Positions 24,701 through 35,850 of a stretch of 64,000 bases of DNA are shown piece after piece. A program made the position numbers and the translations under genes. Origin of the DNA: Gymnogyps californianus (lineage: Eukaryota > Chordata > Aves > Accipitriformes > Cathartidae); the NCBI RefSeq assembly GCF_018139145.2, contig NC_059478.1, positions 27,187,001 through 27,251,000 of the forward strand, given 5' to 3'. The notes below the pieces were generated by a model. That model was not told where the DNA came from, searched no databases, and worked only from the letters and a program-made list of their open reading frames with translations. The first letter of the stretch is position 1, and each line of letters starts with the position of its first letter.

Positions 24701-27532
24701 ACTTGCATCTCCACAAAAGGCTGAGCAGGAGGGTCTTGGGCTACTGTTCACATATGCACAGGATATGTAAAGGATCCCTCTCATTTCCATCAGTGGACAC
24801 TTATCCTGCAGGCTGTACAAAGTTATTAGTATAAGCTGTCAAAAATGTGATGCAAACTACAAGCTTCATTAACTAAACAAGGTTTAGAGAAAAAAAAAAG
24901 AAAAAGATGAAACTCCTGAGTTTATTTCAATTTTCATATTTGCTGAAGTAAGTGGATGATTTCCATCATATTTCTTCACCTTTGAAAATAAAGTGTATAA
25001 GGCATTGGAAGCGTGAAGGGACAAGAATGCATTTGTCCCTGTGTTAGTTTTGCAGCCTTCTCGTTCAAGGCTACAGAATTTATTGCCTGTTCTTACAACA
25101 GGTGATGGACAGGGTACAGGTCTCCAAGCAATTATGTTCCTACAAGTCCTGCGGAAAAAGGTGATGAGGCAGAGGTGATGTGAAGGGAAGGCTGAGCAGT
25201 AAACTCAGCCCTCAAGTAATCCATGTAGGACTTCATCCTAGAGGTAGAAGCCCTGGGGAGACGATGCTTCCCCTTGCTCTGCTCTGCACAGGCAAAGTGT
25301 TTGGGCTTCGCAGCTGGGGCTGAATTTGAAGCGTGGTCAGGCAGGCTGCTAGCAAGTGGCACATTTTGTGTAAACTCCCCACATGTAATAACGCAACCAG
25401 ATCCTGACATGCAACAGAGCTTGAAACTGCACGGGTGGCCCAGAGCTGCAGTAGGTGCTGAGGACCCATGGTGGTAAAGGCTGTGAAAATCCCAGTAGGC
25501 TGCAGGATACTGAATGCCAGAAGATTACAGACTCAGCTAACAAAAACTAATTACCTCAGCTCAACCACCCATACAATTTTTCTGCTGTTCCAGCACTAAT
25601 TCATATGAGAGCTCTGCCAACGTGTCTCAGTATTGACTTGCAATGGAGCTAGAAAGAAAGTTTGTGCCCAGTGGTAAAGACACTAACTCGTGTTTAGAAG
25701 ATGTGGATTAGCTTTCCTGATGTGGGTTTGGATAAATCCCCTTTGGTAAGAGGAGAGTGAGACACAATGGGTTTCCTTCTTGTGAAGGGGTGACAGGAAG
25801 ACGGAGATGAGTCCCTTGGTACAGCCTCATGAACCAATGTCCCAAAGGACTGTGATGCACGGAGGTGAGAAGAGCCAGTCACGGCGAGGAGCTGTCTTCA
25901 ATTAGCATGGTATTTTCTGCCACGGCATTGCTGCTTTCCAGGCTAAAGCCTCAGACACTGCACAGTAATTGGTCATCAAATGGTGGACATCTCACTTCTT
26001 CTGAGTGCTCAAGTGGGGCATCATTCGCACCAACCTTTCCACTTTCAAGTTGAGTGAGAAAACTTCCTTTAGCAAGTATTTGAATCACTTTTCCTCCTCA
26101 TGTCCCGTTAAAACAATAAAAAAGTCACAGCCATCATTTCTCAGCCAGTAACAGTAAGGAAAGAACATTAAGCAAAAAAATCCAAACACAGAAAAACACA
26201 ACAAAAGTGGTTTGTTTCTCATGATATAAATTGTTCTTTTAAATTGAGTGGGCAAAAATCCACAGAAATGGGCCAGAGGACTAGGAAACTTCTGCAATTT
26301 GGTCCAATTTCTATTAAAGTATATGGCAAGCCTAAGATTGATTTCTATGGATCTTGGATCAGGCCCACACAGAGAGAATTCAGCACTTTCCAGGTTAGAA
26401 CAGAAGCTCTACAAAACCACCTTCCCATAGTTCATACCAGGTTTTGGTTTCAGAGACGTGATTGAGAAGGTTTTAAACAATGTTGAAATTCCCATCCTGA
26501 AGTCCAAAGGGGAAAATGAAAAGGGGCTCAAACAATTCCAAGCGAAAAAGCCAGCAAAGTTGCTGAGTCAGCCGTCTATATGCCTCTCCTGTGCACTCCA
26601 GCCCAGATTTGTATGTGAGTTGTGTCCATAAAACCAAACTCTATTTGCTACAGCCCTGCTGAAGTCCAAGGGTCATGCTTGCAACAGAAATCGAGATCCT
26701 TCATTTATTTTCAATATTGCCTTCTCTCCAGGATTTGTTCCCCCTAGACCTTGTCTTTCTCTCTCACTCTTTTTCTAGCTCCCTTTGGGCAACTAAATAC
26801 AAATCTCGGTTTTGTGACTCAAGGCCACCTCCTGCCGCCTGAGGCCTCGTTCACGGAGTGCTCTCATTCTTTTAGACCTCACATCTATGCAAGCTTTTAT
26901 TTCTCCTCTTCTGTGCCGGTTTTGTGGGCTATGACCGAACGTGTCAAGAGGCTGACCCACAGACTGTCTGTGTAACATTGATTTCTGTCTCTTTGGGTGG
27001 GATTTTTGAGGAGCACTCAAGAGTTGGCCTCACAGGGAGCTGAAGTCATTGAGAGTTTGGTTGAGAAGAAGCTGTTGGGTAAGACCACCAGAGAGATATT
27101 TGGGACACTCTACTCATCCCATTTCTCAATTCTAAGACACGCTTGTATAAAAGACACTATCAAAAAACCCCAACCCACATAAAACCCACAACCAGTTGGG
27201 ATTATCACTACCACCACTCCTGAACAGCATAAAGATAAAACTTTGAAGGCAACTTCCAAAAAACTTGTTAGCGGCTTTGTACTGCTGTTTTCCTACTTTC
27301 AAACTCAACCCCACCAAAGTCTCCACCCCCAGGCTTTCAAACACCACAAGACATCTCGTAACTCCTTCGTTTCAATCTATATCATTGCCTTAACCCTGGC
27401 TGTTATTAGAGCCACAGTGTCTGGCTATGAACAGCGCAGTATTAAACAATACATCACTGGCTGCTTGCGAAACCCTCCTTCCCTCCCCTCCACCTCCCGT
27501 TCCTTCCAAGTGCCACTTCTACTTGACCTTAC
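18791..27532. other. No gene recognised; intron-like upstream of the 5599-5745 exon
   Basis: I scanned both strands for splice-bounded open segments and found none I trust. A candidate at 25550-25640 (-) has good splice sites but stops in all frames. A short AAT microsatellite lies at about 19119-19141. The exon needed to connect phase 2 (exit of 27533-27731) to phase 0 (entry of 5599-5745) should be between 5746 and 27532 if both belong to one transcript; I did not find it. Confidence 0.45.
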
Positions 27533-27731
27533 CGCAGCAAAGCACGGCCGACCGAGCGCACTCTGTCACGCAGCACAGGGAGACCAGCTCCAGCCTGCCG
27601 TACACGCCGGGGTTTTCCTGACTTCCTGACACTTTTGATCTGATGGATTTTGTAGTGGTCTTGTAAATGGGAATTAGTCATGCCTGGAGGGTCGAGGTTG
27701 TCAGACCTCATGCTGAACTGCACATGTATTC
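27533..27731 (-). CDS. Internal coding exon of an unidentified minus-strand gene
   Basis: This is a 199-bp segment with a pyrimidine-rich acceptor (TTTTCCTTTCAG, ending at 27732) and a consensus donor (CTGCG/GTAAGG, from 27532). Only one frame is open: two bases (GA) complete an incoming codon, 65 codons follow, and two bases (CG) go to the next exon. The other frames stop within 35 bases. The peptide starts IHVQFSMRSDNLDPPG, continues with NSHLQDHYKIHQIKS, then becomes strongly basic (RKSGKPRRVR), and has no cysteine. The basic cluster resembles a proprotein cleavage or nuclear-localisation stretch, but that is inference. I do not recognise the family. The homopurine tract at 27861-28398 starts about 130 bp upstream of the acceptor, in the preceding intron, where on the transcript it would be pyrimidine-only. 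Confidence 0.65.
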
Positions 27732-27965
27732 CTGAAAGGAAAACTAACAAAAGCAGATTCTGTGCCAGGCTAGGAGAGGAAGAAGATATCAACAAATTGA
27801 CAGAAAACAGCTTCTGTGACTTTCCAGCCCAGCAAGGACCAGATGGCAGGGCTGGGAAATAAAAAAGGGAGAAAAGGGGAAAAGGGGAAAAGGGGAAAGG
27901 GAGAAAAGGGGAAAGGGGGGAAAGGGAGAAAAAGGGAAGGGAGAAAAGGGAAGGGAGAAGGGGGA

Positions 27966-28025
27966 AGGGGAGGGGAGGGGAGGGGAGGGGAGGGGAGGGG
28001 AGGGGAGGGGAGGGGAGGGGAGGGG
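27966..28025. repeat. (AGGGG)12 block
   Basis: Twelve perfect pentamers, first block of the ordered array. G4 runs at 5-bp spacing can form G-quadruplexes on the plus strand, which is the non-transcribed-template-equivalent strand only if the minus gene is real. Confidence 0.97.
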
Positions 28026-28095
28026 AGGAGAGGAGAGGAGAGGAGAGGAGAGGAGAGGAGAGGAGAGGAGAGGAGAGGAGAGGAGAGGAGAGGAG
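28026..28095. repeat. (AGGAG)14 block
   Basis: Fourteen perfect pentamers in the same register as the preceding AGGGG block, differing by one G-to-A transition per unit. Confidence 0.97.
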
Positions 28096-28290
28096 AGGAA
28101 AGGAAAGGAGAGGAAAGGAAAGGAAAGGAAAGGAAAGGAAAGGAAAGGAAAGGAAAGGAAAGGAAAGGAAAGGAAAGGAAAGGAAAGGAAAGGAAAGGAA
28201 AGGAAAGGAAAGGAAAGGAAAGGAAAGGAAAGGAAAGGAAAGGAAAGGAAAGGAAAGGAAAGGAAAGGAAAGGAAAGGAAAGGAAAGGAA
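28096..28290. repeat. (AGGAA)39 block with one AGGAG interruption
   Basis: Thirty-nine pentamers in the same register. All are AGGAA except the third (28106-28110), which is AGGAG, the unit of the previous block. It differs from AGGAG by one further G-to-A transition. Confidence 0.97.
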
Positions 28291-28398
28291 AGGAGGAGGA
28301 AGAGGAAGAAAGAAGAAGAAAAAGAAAAAGAAAAAAAAGAAAAAGAAAAAGAAAAAGAAAAAGAAAAAGAAAAAGAAAAAGAAAAAGAAAGGAAAAGG

Positions 28399-31300
28399 CT
28401 CTACCACTACTCAGTGTATTGAATAATGTCAGGGAAAGAAATCTTACTTCGGCTATGGCAATCACATACTAGCTAATCACTCAGGATTCTTTACTAATGA
28501 GGAAGGATTTAAAAGCATTGCAAGACTTGATGAGCTCAGACAGTCTGGATAATATAATCCTCTGGCCTTGCAATAATGCTGTTAGCACAAAATATATTGA
28601 TAGATAAATAGAAGTGAACATGAAAATACAGCTAACAAAGTAACAATAGACTTAGTTGGTGCAAGTCAGCCTAGGTCAGCTAACAACAGTCAAAAGACTC
28701 AATGCTGACAATTTTCCATAGCTCATAGTCCAACTTCGCAGCCGCTACTCAAGAGAGCAAATCCTGCCCCTGTGAGTTGCACCAATTCACACCGACTACA
28801 GTGAAACACTGTGAAAAGGGTTTCTTGTAATGTGTGAGATGGAGGAGAGGTTGGGGGAAGCTATTAAAAAATCAAAGTCTGAATTGGCTAAATTGGCAAG
28901 TAGTGTGGCCCGACAGGAACGGATCAGGGGAGAGGTGGGGCCTGATATAAACATTATATATATTTTGGGAGGTTTATTTTGGCTTAGCACGAGGCTGGTC
29001 CCATGGACTGAATGCCTGTTGAATCTGCAATAAGCACCAAGGTGCAACAGGGGTAAGACTGAGGGATATATTTCAAAAGCAAGCTCCTAATCCAAGCTAA
29101 ATGCTGATGTGGACAACCCCAAATTTATTTTCATGTCGAGACTAGCTTAAGTCCCCCTATGCTTTATAAGCGTTTTGGGGAGGGATGGGGTAGGAAGGAG
29201 TCTCATGTGCTAAGAATGCAAACCACAGTTGAAGTTACTGCGATGCAGCAAGTTAGCGTGTCAGATAAAGTGTAAATGGCTGTCCACGCGCCAACCCTTA
29301 GCTTGCCACAACTGCACAGGAAGGTAACTTGACTTAATCATCATTTAAGAGGGCTCGTGCAGCCTGTTAGGGAGCTCTGCAGGCAGGCAGCAACTTACTG
29401 AGTTCCCAAAGGTCCCATATGCCTGAACTCCTAGATGTTACTTTTGGGTGGGTTGCCAGTGCTGAAGGGAAAGATTAATATGAGAGATCCTGACCCAGCA
29501 ATAAACACTCAACAATACTTCTTCCTATTAGGACTTACCTAAACCTATACTGGTTTATCTGCTGAACCACCACATTTGGTGGTCCTCTCTGAGTGAGAAG
29601 ATCAAGTTTGATCATGATAGAAGATATGAGAAGGTCTTCCAGATGGATGCCAATCATTCACTCATGGACAGCAAGTCGGAGAAACTGCTAAAACTGGAGA
29701 CCTGTTCCACCTGGAGATCTCCTCCAGCCTTCGGGAAGGGCTGCAATGCCCTCCCCGTACAAATGGTGCAGCAGAATCACAGGGCGGACACACAGCCCCA
29801 GGGAAATGGTAACAGGACATGAGCTCTTATCTAGTAAAAATACAGAACAAAACCAACCCTGCAGAAGCTCAGGCTGTCAGGCATTGTTTGTCTATGGTGC
29901 TTACATGACCTTCACTATCAGTGTTTCTGCTCAGTGCCCTAGCTGGTACTGCTGGGAAGACCTTGAGGGGCTTCGCTGGCCGGTGCCCAGTGCATTAGTT
30001 ACAGACTGCATGCACGAGCCCATTGCAATGTGCAAACTTCAGCTGTCCCATCCACCCTTCTAGTGACAATATGAGGATGAAAAGATGATCTGGGGTCCCT
30101 TCTCAGAGAAGAGAGACATGCTTTAACCCATTTACCCAGAACCACATGGGAAGTCTGTGGCAGCCCGTAACTCCTTCAGGACAGAACTGGCAAATCTTTA
30201 TTTTCATGGTACAGCAAACTACAATTTCAATGTATCTGATTATTCATTTACTGTTGGTTTTCCTTGTGCAGGAGGATGTATCAGCTTCATCCTGGGAGAG
30301 AGTGCCCCTTCACTGTGAGAGATGCTGTGTATCATCTATATAATGGGAGGATCAGGACAGTCCCAGACAGAAAGGGTTTTCAAAGAGGACGCAAAGTTAT
30401 GCAGGGGCTTGATGCTTCTGTGACAAGAGTAGGGTACTCAGCTGTCTGAGGTTGCTTTGAACACCTTCCCAGTCATGAACCACCCAAAGAGCTGTCAGAA
30501 AAAAGGCATTGTGTCCTGAGAGAAATCCTAGTCTTCTGACACTTGCTTTCATGCTGATATGAGCCCAAAAAGTTAAAAGAACAAAATTTTCCACTCCCAG
30601 GTGTGACAAAACAGAGAACATCACTTTCTCTGGTGGCAACAAAAGGGGCAAATTCAAAACAGTCTCCTGACAGCTCTCATGCAGATCTGCCCTGGAGAAG
30701 CAGCATCTCAGTGTTTTCTGGAGTATTACTTTTACCCTGGAAAAAGTTCAGCCTAATCTAAACTCGGACCCAACAAGCAGACCACAACACACTGAAAGAG
30801 GGAGACCGAGGTACACATGGGACACTCGCAATCAGAATAATAACCAGCTGTTACCCGCTACGCCAGAAAGCACCAACCTGCCCCGCTGAGATGCCACACT
30901 CCCCTTCCCTCTGCTCACAACCAGACCGAAAGGCCTCCTTGAGCCAAGCAATAATCCCAAGCAGAGAGATCTTAAATGCAAGAGGGCCCACCTGTGCCTA
31001 TAAACTATATTGAGGCAAAGTTGCTCGTGCTTATCAGTGGTGACAGTCAGAAGTGCAAGCGAGGCCCCTGAATGGCACAAGTGTTCCTGCTTTGGTCACA
31101 AAGACATCATTTCCATGAATTTTATTTTATTTATAGGTATGCTTTTATTTTAATAGCCTTTTTTTAAGACTGTAGGCTAAGATGGTCTTGCTTCCCCAGG
31201 GGTCTCACTAAAAGCCAAACTGCACCCGACTCACCAGTGTAACTTAAAAAGTTAAGCAGTGGTTAGGGACAAGCCACCTCATTCTTTCCAGCCCTGGAAT

Positions 31301-32036
31301 CTTAGTGCATATGAATTTTGGATACTGCTGCAAAAGTGGCACATTACAAATTAGCAACAGTTTAGTTTATTAGTCCCCAAGTGGATTTATTTATGGCACA
31401 GAAAATATTGCTATAGGTTCCCTGAGACCAGGAGTGTGACGTCACTGAAATTAAAAGGGATTTCATGTGGAAGGCTGTGCCAAAATGGACTTACTCCTAT
31501 TGTGCTTTCAACATGTGGTATTGTTTTACCATATACTTCTTCAGTTTGATGCCTTCACACCTTACAAAGATCTCCTGTTGCAGCAGCTGATGGTGGATTC
31601 TGCTGAGGTTACTGCCACAGGCATGGAGGGAGCCAAATATAATGAGAACCTGGACTCTTCAGCTCTCCTTCCACTTCTGCAGGGAACAGCCCAATACATG
31701 CTTAAGACTCTCAGACAAAAATATGGTGGAACCACTTTTTGCTTCACCTAGTTCCTTCTCAAGGCAAAAGGACTAGACCCCTTCCCAAGTCATGTGGGCA
31801 CACATAGGAATACCCCCTACACTTGGTTTCTCACTTGAGACCTCCATCCTTACAGAGACATCAGCACTGTCTGCTATTCACAGCAAGGATTCAGGACTTC
31901 AGGTGCCCTTGACTGCTCAGAGACGTTAGGGTCACATAGGTTTGTTAGTGGTGAGGCAGATGGAAAGAGGTTTCCATCCAGGGATTTAGCTTAGGCAGTG
32001 TCTAAGCTACAGCAATTCATTCCCTCTTATTAGAGC
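28399..32036. other. No gene recognised; non-coding
   Basis: There are only short open frames without splice support. A frame at 30264-30449 (+) follows a fair acceptor (TTTTCCTTGTGCAG) but has no donor. No repeat family is recognisable apart from simple AT-rich patches. Confidence 0.5.
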
Positions 32037-32110
32037 AATGAAAAAAAATCCCTTCCGTTTTACAGCTGGGGAAACTGAGGCACACAACTCTGCATACGCA
32101 GCCCTACTCA
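32037..32110 (+). mobile_element. MIR-like SINE relic
   Basis: CGTTTTACAGCTGGGGAAACTGAGGCACACA matches the MIR core TTTTACAGATGAGGAAACTGAGGCACAGA in register, on the plus strand. MIR is an ancient amniote SINE; only the central part is recognisable. Confidence 0.7.
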
Positions 32111-32734
32111 TTGTATCAACGAAACCATGTTGTCTCTGATTAAGCAGTATGTTCAGAGGCTGTCTCAACAAAGTACAGTTTCCCTGAGTTTTCTAAATGA
32201 GGGAGCAGCCAGATTCTGACACCTTTTTCCACAACACTACAACAAGCAGCTCCAACATCCAAGAGTTAGAACAGGGTCCTTTGTCGTTATAAAACACGCA
32301 CCCAGTAACAGAACCACCTCTGGACAGAGTTAGGAGCCCCTCAAGCAGATTAACCTCCTGAGCATTGCAGAGAGAGGAAGGGTGAGCCAAGGAGCTTCAT
32401 CCCACTTCTTTCCCACACTGCCACACAGCATCCCGTTATTAATGCAACTCTCTTCTATCAGTCAGATCAGCCCCATGCTTGCCCTGAAAGAAATAAGCCA
32501 ATATATGAACTTTCAGTAGCTGCTACAATTTGATGATATACCTTCTGTTCAAAGAGTTGGCAAAGAACGACCCGTGAACTCAGCATCTTCATGTCTGGGA
32601 TAGAAAGTAATCGCTGCAGGATTCACATGTAACACCCTTTATTTTAATGTCTTCCCTCTGAGCTACTAGTATAAGAGGTTATACTCATTAGCCAGACACT
32701 ACTGTTTATCCCAGCTGTGGCTTGGCCCTTCAGC

Positions 32735-32905
32735 AACGCAGGTGTCACTTCCCCATCCGACAGAAGGAAAAAATGCTGCACTGCAGAGCTAAGTGAGTCT
32801 TCCAAGGCCACACACCGAGCAAACGGCAGCGCCAGGACTAGAAATCAAGAATCCCGAGCACCCAACCACAAACACAATCCGCTGAGACCACAGCCGCCTG
32901 ACACA
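32735..32905 (+). mobile_element. MIR-like SINE relic
   Basis: CCAAGGCCACACACCGAGCAAACGGCAGCGCCAGGACTAGAAATCAAGAA follows the MIR 3' half (CCAAGGTCACACAGC...GGCAGAGCCGGGATTCGAAC...), plus strand. Upstream CTTCCCCATCCGACAGAAGGAAAAA corresponds to the diverged core. It lies about 600 bp after another MIR-like relic in the same orientation. Confidence 0.7.
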
Positions 32906-35666
32906 GCCAATGCCCACTCTCACGGACTGTAATAAAGTAAGTAAAAAAGCAGAGTTTGGTTTTAGCGCTGGCTGGCCTCGCTGGACCAGCTCCCGGCTCC
33001 TAGGGAGGGAGCGGAGAGGACGTCAGTGCTCGCAGGGGACAAAGGGAAGGTGCCATCCCCAGGTGATGGCAGCCCCAGTTTGGCCCACACCCATTGCTGC
33101 CTGTGCAGACCGAGCCCATGCGGTGAGCCTGTGCATGGACCCAGCGGCAAGAGAAATACAGGGATGGGTTATGATGGGAGACCATCAAGATTTGGGTGCC
33201 TTTGTAGGCTTTCCTGCAGGGGTGATATGTCTATGAGGCTGGCTGGTGTGAATTCCCATTGCTGAAGATGTTTTGGGGCTGCCTGACTGCGTCCCTGTCC
33301 CTCGCTTCCCATCAAGGAGGGAGAAGATGCTGAGCAGGACGGGAAGGTGGAGGTTATACTCCTTCCTTTGCTCTCTCTCCTCGGTGAGGGTGAAGCTGAT
33401 GTCAATCTGGCTTTCTCCCGAGGAAACAAAACCTCCTCAGAGCTTCCTCACCCACTGCTGAACTGCAGAAGAGTTAAAGGAAAAATGACTTTAGCAGCAG
33501 AAAGTGGCTGGCACTGTGTGTGCCAGGGCTTGGGCTGTGTAGCAAGGCTTGGTTCATCTCCATGGACAGATTTCAGGGACATGATCTTGATCTCCATCAC
33601 AAGATGTTACTCATAAGATTTCAGGCCAAGTCGTGGCAAAGTTCACACAACCTGTTACCTTCTGCCTGGCATGGCAGACGACAAGACTTGACTGAAATGT
33701 TGGGCTTCATCCCCTCCCACATGAGTCAACTGGATGCACTGAATTCAACAGGGTTGCCTCAGTACAGGTCCTCACCATCAGTCTCCCTTGGTTTTGAAAC
33801 AACTTTTGGCATTATTTAGTACACCCATTTCTAGCGCCCAAGGCCAAGACACTGATTACCAAATTGCTAATTTTAATTATTACCTGGCATGTAGAAAACA
33901 AAACCAGCTACATGTGCCATTACCACAAGGAGAAAAAGAATAAATCAAAACTAAGCAACAAAACTGAGAACACTGTGTTGGAAGAGAAATCAAACCTTCC
34001 TCTAACAAAACAGTTTTTGCGGCATTCCTCCCTTCCTGTGTTTGTGTTTCTCTTTTTCCTAAGGGCTATAAAATTTAGCATACTAGGAATTGTGGGTTGT
34101 TTTATGAAGCAAATGGTTGGGTTTGCTAGAAGAATTTGGCTTGAAAGGGGTACTTCTTTCTGATGGCTACCTGGCTACCCTAACTAGTTTGACACCTGCA
34201 ATTTATTCATCCCTTTCTTCCCAGAACACATGCAGGTCAAAAGCAGCAAACCTAATTCCTCTGAACATTTGTGCCTGAGCACGCAGTTCTCTCTGTTGAG
34301 AGAAACATGAAAATAAAGCTCAGCACCTGCCAAGGAATATCAACTCTTGACCTTTTCTGAATTATTTTGAACCAATACTCTCTGTCTCTCCCCCACCTCT
34401 AGATCCTGACTTCTTCATTGCTTCAGAAGTTGGAAGCTGGCCTCTTTTTTTCCTAGCTTTTCATCGGCTGAGAAGAAGAAGTTTCTCATCGGAAAACCTG
34501 CAGTGTCCTGTTTTGTCTCACTGAAGTGGGTAGATTCACACGCCCTGGAAAAATCAGAAATTTCTCGCAACCAGATAAATGACGCATCGTTGGAATCTGC
34601 CTTCAGCTGACCTGTTTCTGGCCCTTTCTTCCACTCGCACAACCCTTTCCAGCCTCTCTTGATTATGAACTGACCTCAAAAAATCAGTGCTGTTTGCTCT
34701 CCCAGTCACCGAAACTGCAGAGCTATAACGTACCTCTGTCTGCCTCCTCAGCTTCGCTCTTCATCTCTTTTGTGGCACTGAGTGGAGCAAAAGGAATGGG
34801 CAACAGCAGACCATTGCTTCAAAACATAGAGGTTTTGGGGTTTTTTTTTGTAACCAGACGTGGACCAAATGGATTTGAATTCTAATTCCTGCTCCAAGCA
34901 TGTTGTTTTTTCCAGCTTTTAAAATCTGTTCACGTGGAGGGCTTTTCCTCCAGAGGTGTCAGCACCATTTCATTGTTTGTTCTCCCTCCGCAATGCAAGG
35001 AAGCTGCATTTCTGCTCAGCCGGAGACCAAGCACAAAGCCTGTCTTCATTCCAAACTGAGAACAAAAAAGGCAAGTTTTCAAAACTTCTCCTGGAGCAAA
35101 ACTTGGGGAATAAAAAGAAACACAACAACGAACAATGCATTTTGAACCTGCTGAAGTATTTCATTTCAGTAACAGCAAAATTGTTTCCTTTTCCTTTGAC
35201 AGACTAACAACATCTAATTCTAATTCTGGAGTATAATACATGAAGATATTTTACGTCAACATGAAAAAAATCAATCAAATCAATAAAGCTAAGCTATATC
35301 AAAGCATTAGTGAAATGAAACATGAAGTTATTCATTTGCCATCAAAATCAACATAGGTCAGTGAATCATACTCAACGTCAATGAATGTGCCTTATTTTTA
35401 AGAAAAACTGTTCAGTCAGGATTTAATTGATCAGTTCTCATCACTTCTCAGATTCCACTGGTGTTGACCTATTTGTGTCTTAATGAAATAATGACAGCAT
35501 TAATCTTCTTTAACATTGCAAAACTACATGGAGGGTTTATAAGCAGCACAAGTTTTGTTGCAAGAGGCAATATCTTTTCACTACAACAGCTGCAGTACTT
35601 TGAAAAAATAAGCAAAGCATTTGGGTATCCAAGCTCTTCCTTGGTGATCATCCTTCCTTCCTCCTA
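32906..35666. other. No gene recognised; non-coding
   Basis: Several overlapping short frames on both strands across 32910-33820 reflect local composition. None has a recognisable domain, start context and splice sites together. No repeats are recognised. Confidence 0.5.
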
Positions 35667-35850
35667 GACTCACAGATTTAAGGTTAGAAGCAATTATCAG
35701 ATTATTTGGTCTCACCTCCCCTCAGATGCTTAAACCTGAAATAACCTAAACATAAAATATCACAAGTTCTCAGACTGATTGCATTGTTTCAATATGGTCT
35801 TGAGGCCAACCCCCCAAGAAGATATGGAGGATGTCTCTTCCAGGAAGGCA
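35667..35850 (-). mobile_element. Ancient CR1-type LINE 3' relic
   Basis: Plus-strand text CACAGATTTAAGGTTAGAAGC ... GGTCTCACCTCC resembles the reverse complement of old amniote CR1 3' ends (CATAGATTTCAAGGCCAGAAGGGACCATT...TCTGACCTCC). It is far more diverged than the CR1 copies at 5128, 9107 and 55681, so it is an older layer. The 5' boundary is uncertain. Confidence 0.5.

Larger units (their letters stand above)
27861..28398. repeat. 538-bp uninterrupted homopurine/homopyrimidine tract
   Basis: Not one C or T occurs on the plus strand from 27861 to 28398. The tract is modular: irregular AAAAGGGG-type units (27861-27965), AGGGG (27966-28025), AGGAG (28026-28095), AGGAA (28096-28290), a short mixed segment, then GAAAAA hexamers to the end. 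It creates long spurious open frames on both strands (Lys/Glu/Gly/Arg on plus; Phe/Leu/Ser/Pro on minus) that should not be annotated as proteins. Mirror-symmetric homopurine DNA of this kind can form triplex (H-DNA). Confidence 0.98.

Noticed and set aside
25550..25660. Minus-strand segment bounded by TTTCTTTCTAG and GAG/GTAATT
   Set aside because: Stops in every frame.
27529..28472. Three long open frames (292, 231 and 218 codons) across the homopurine tract
   Set aside because: They are pure consequences of a stop-free simple repeat (polymers of Phe/Leu/Ser/Pro or Lys/Glu/Gly/Arg). Only the 27533-27731 part of the first has independent exon evidence.
30264..30449. Plus-strand frame after TTTTCCTTGTGCAG
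   Set aside because: No donor follows and two frames overlap; no recognisable domain.
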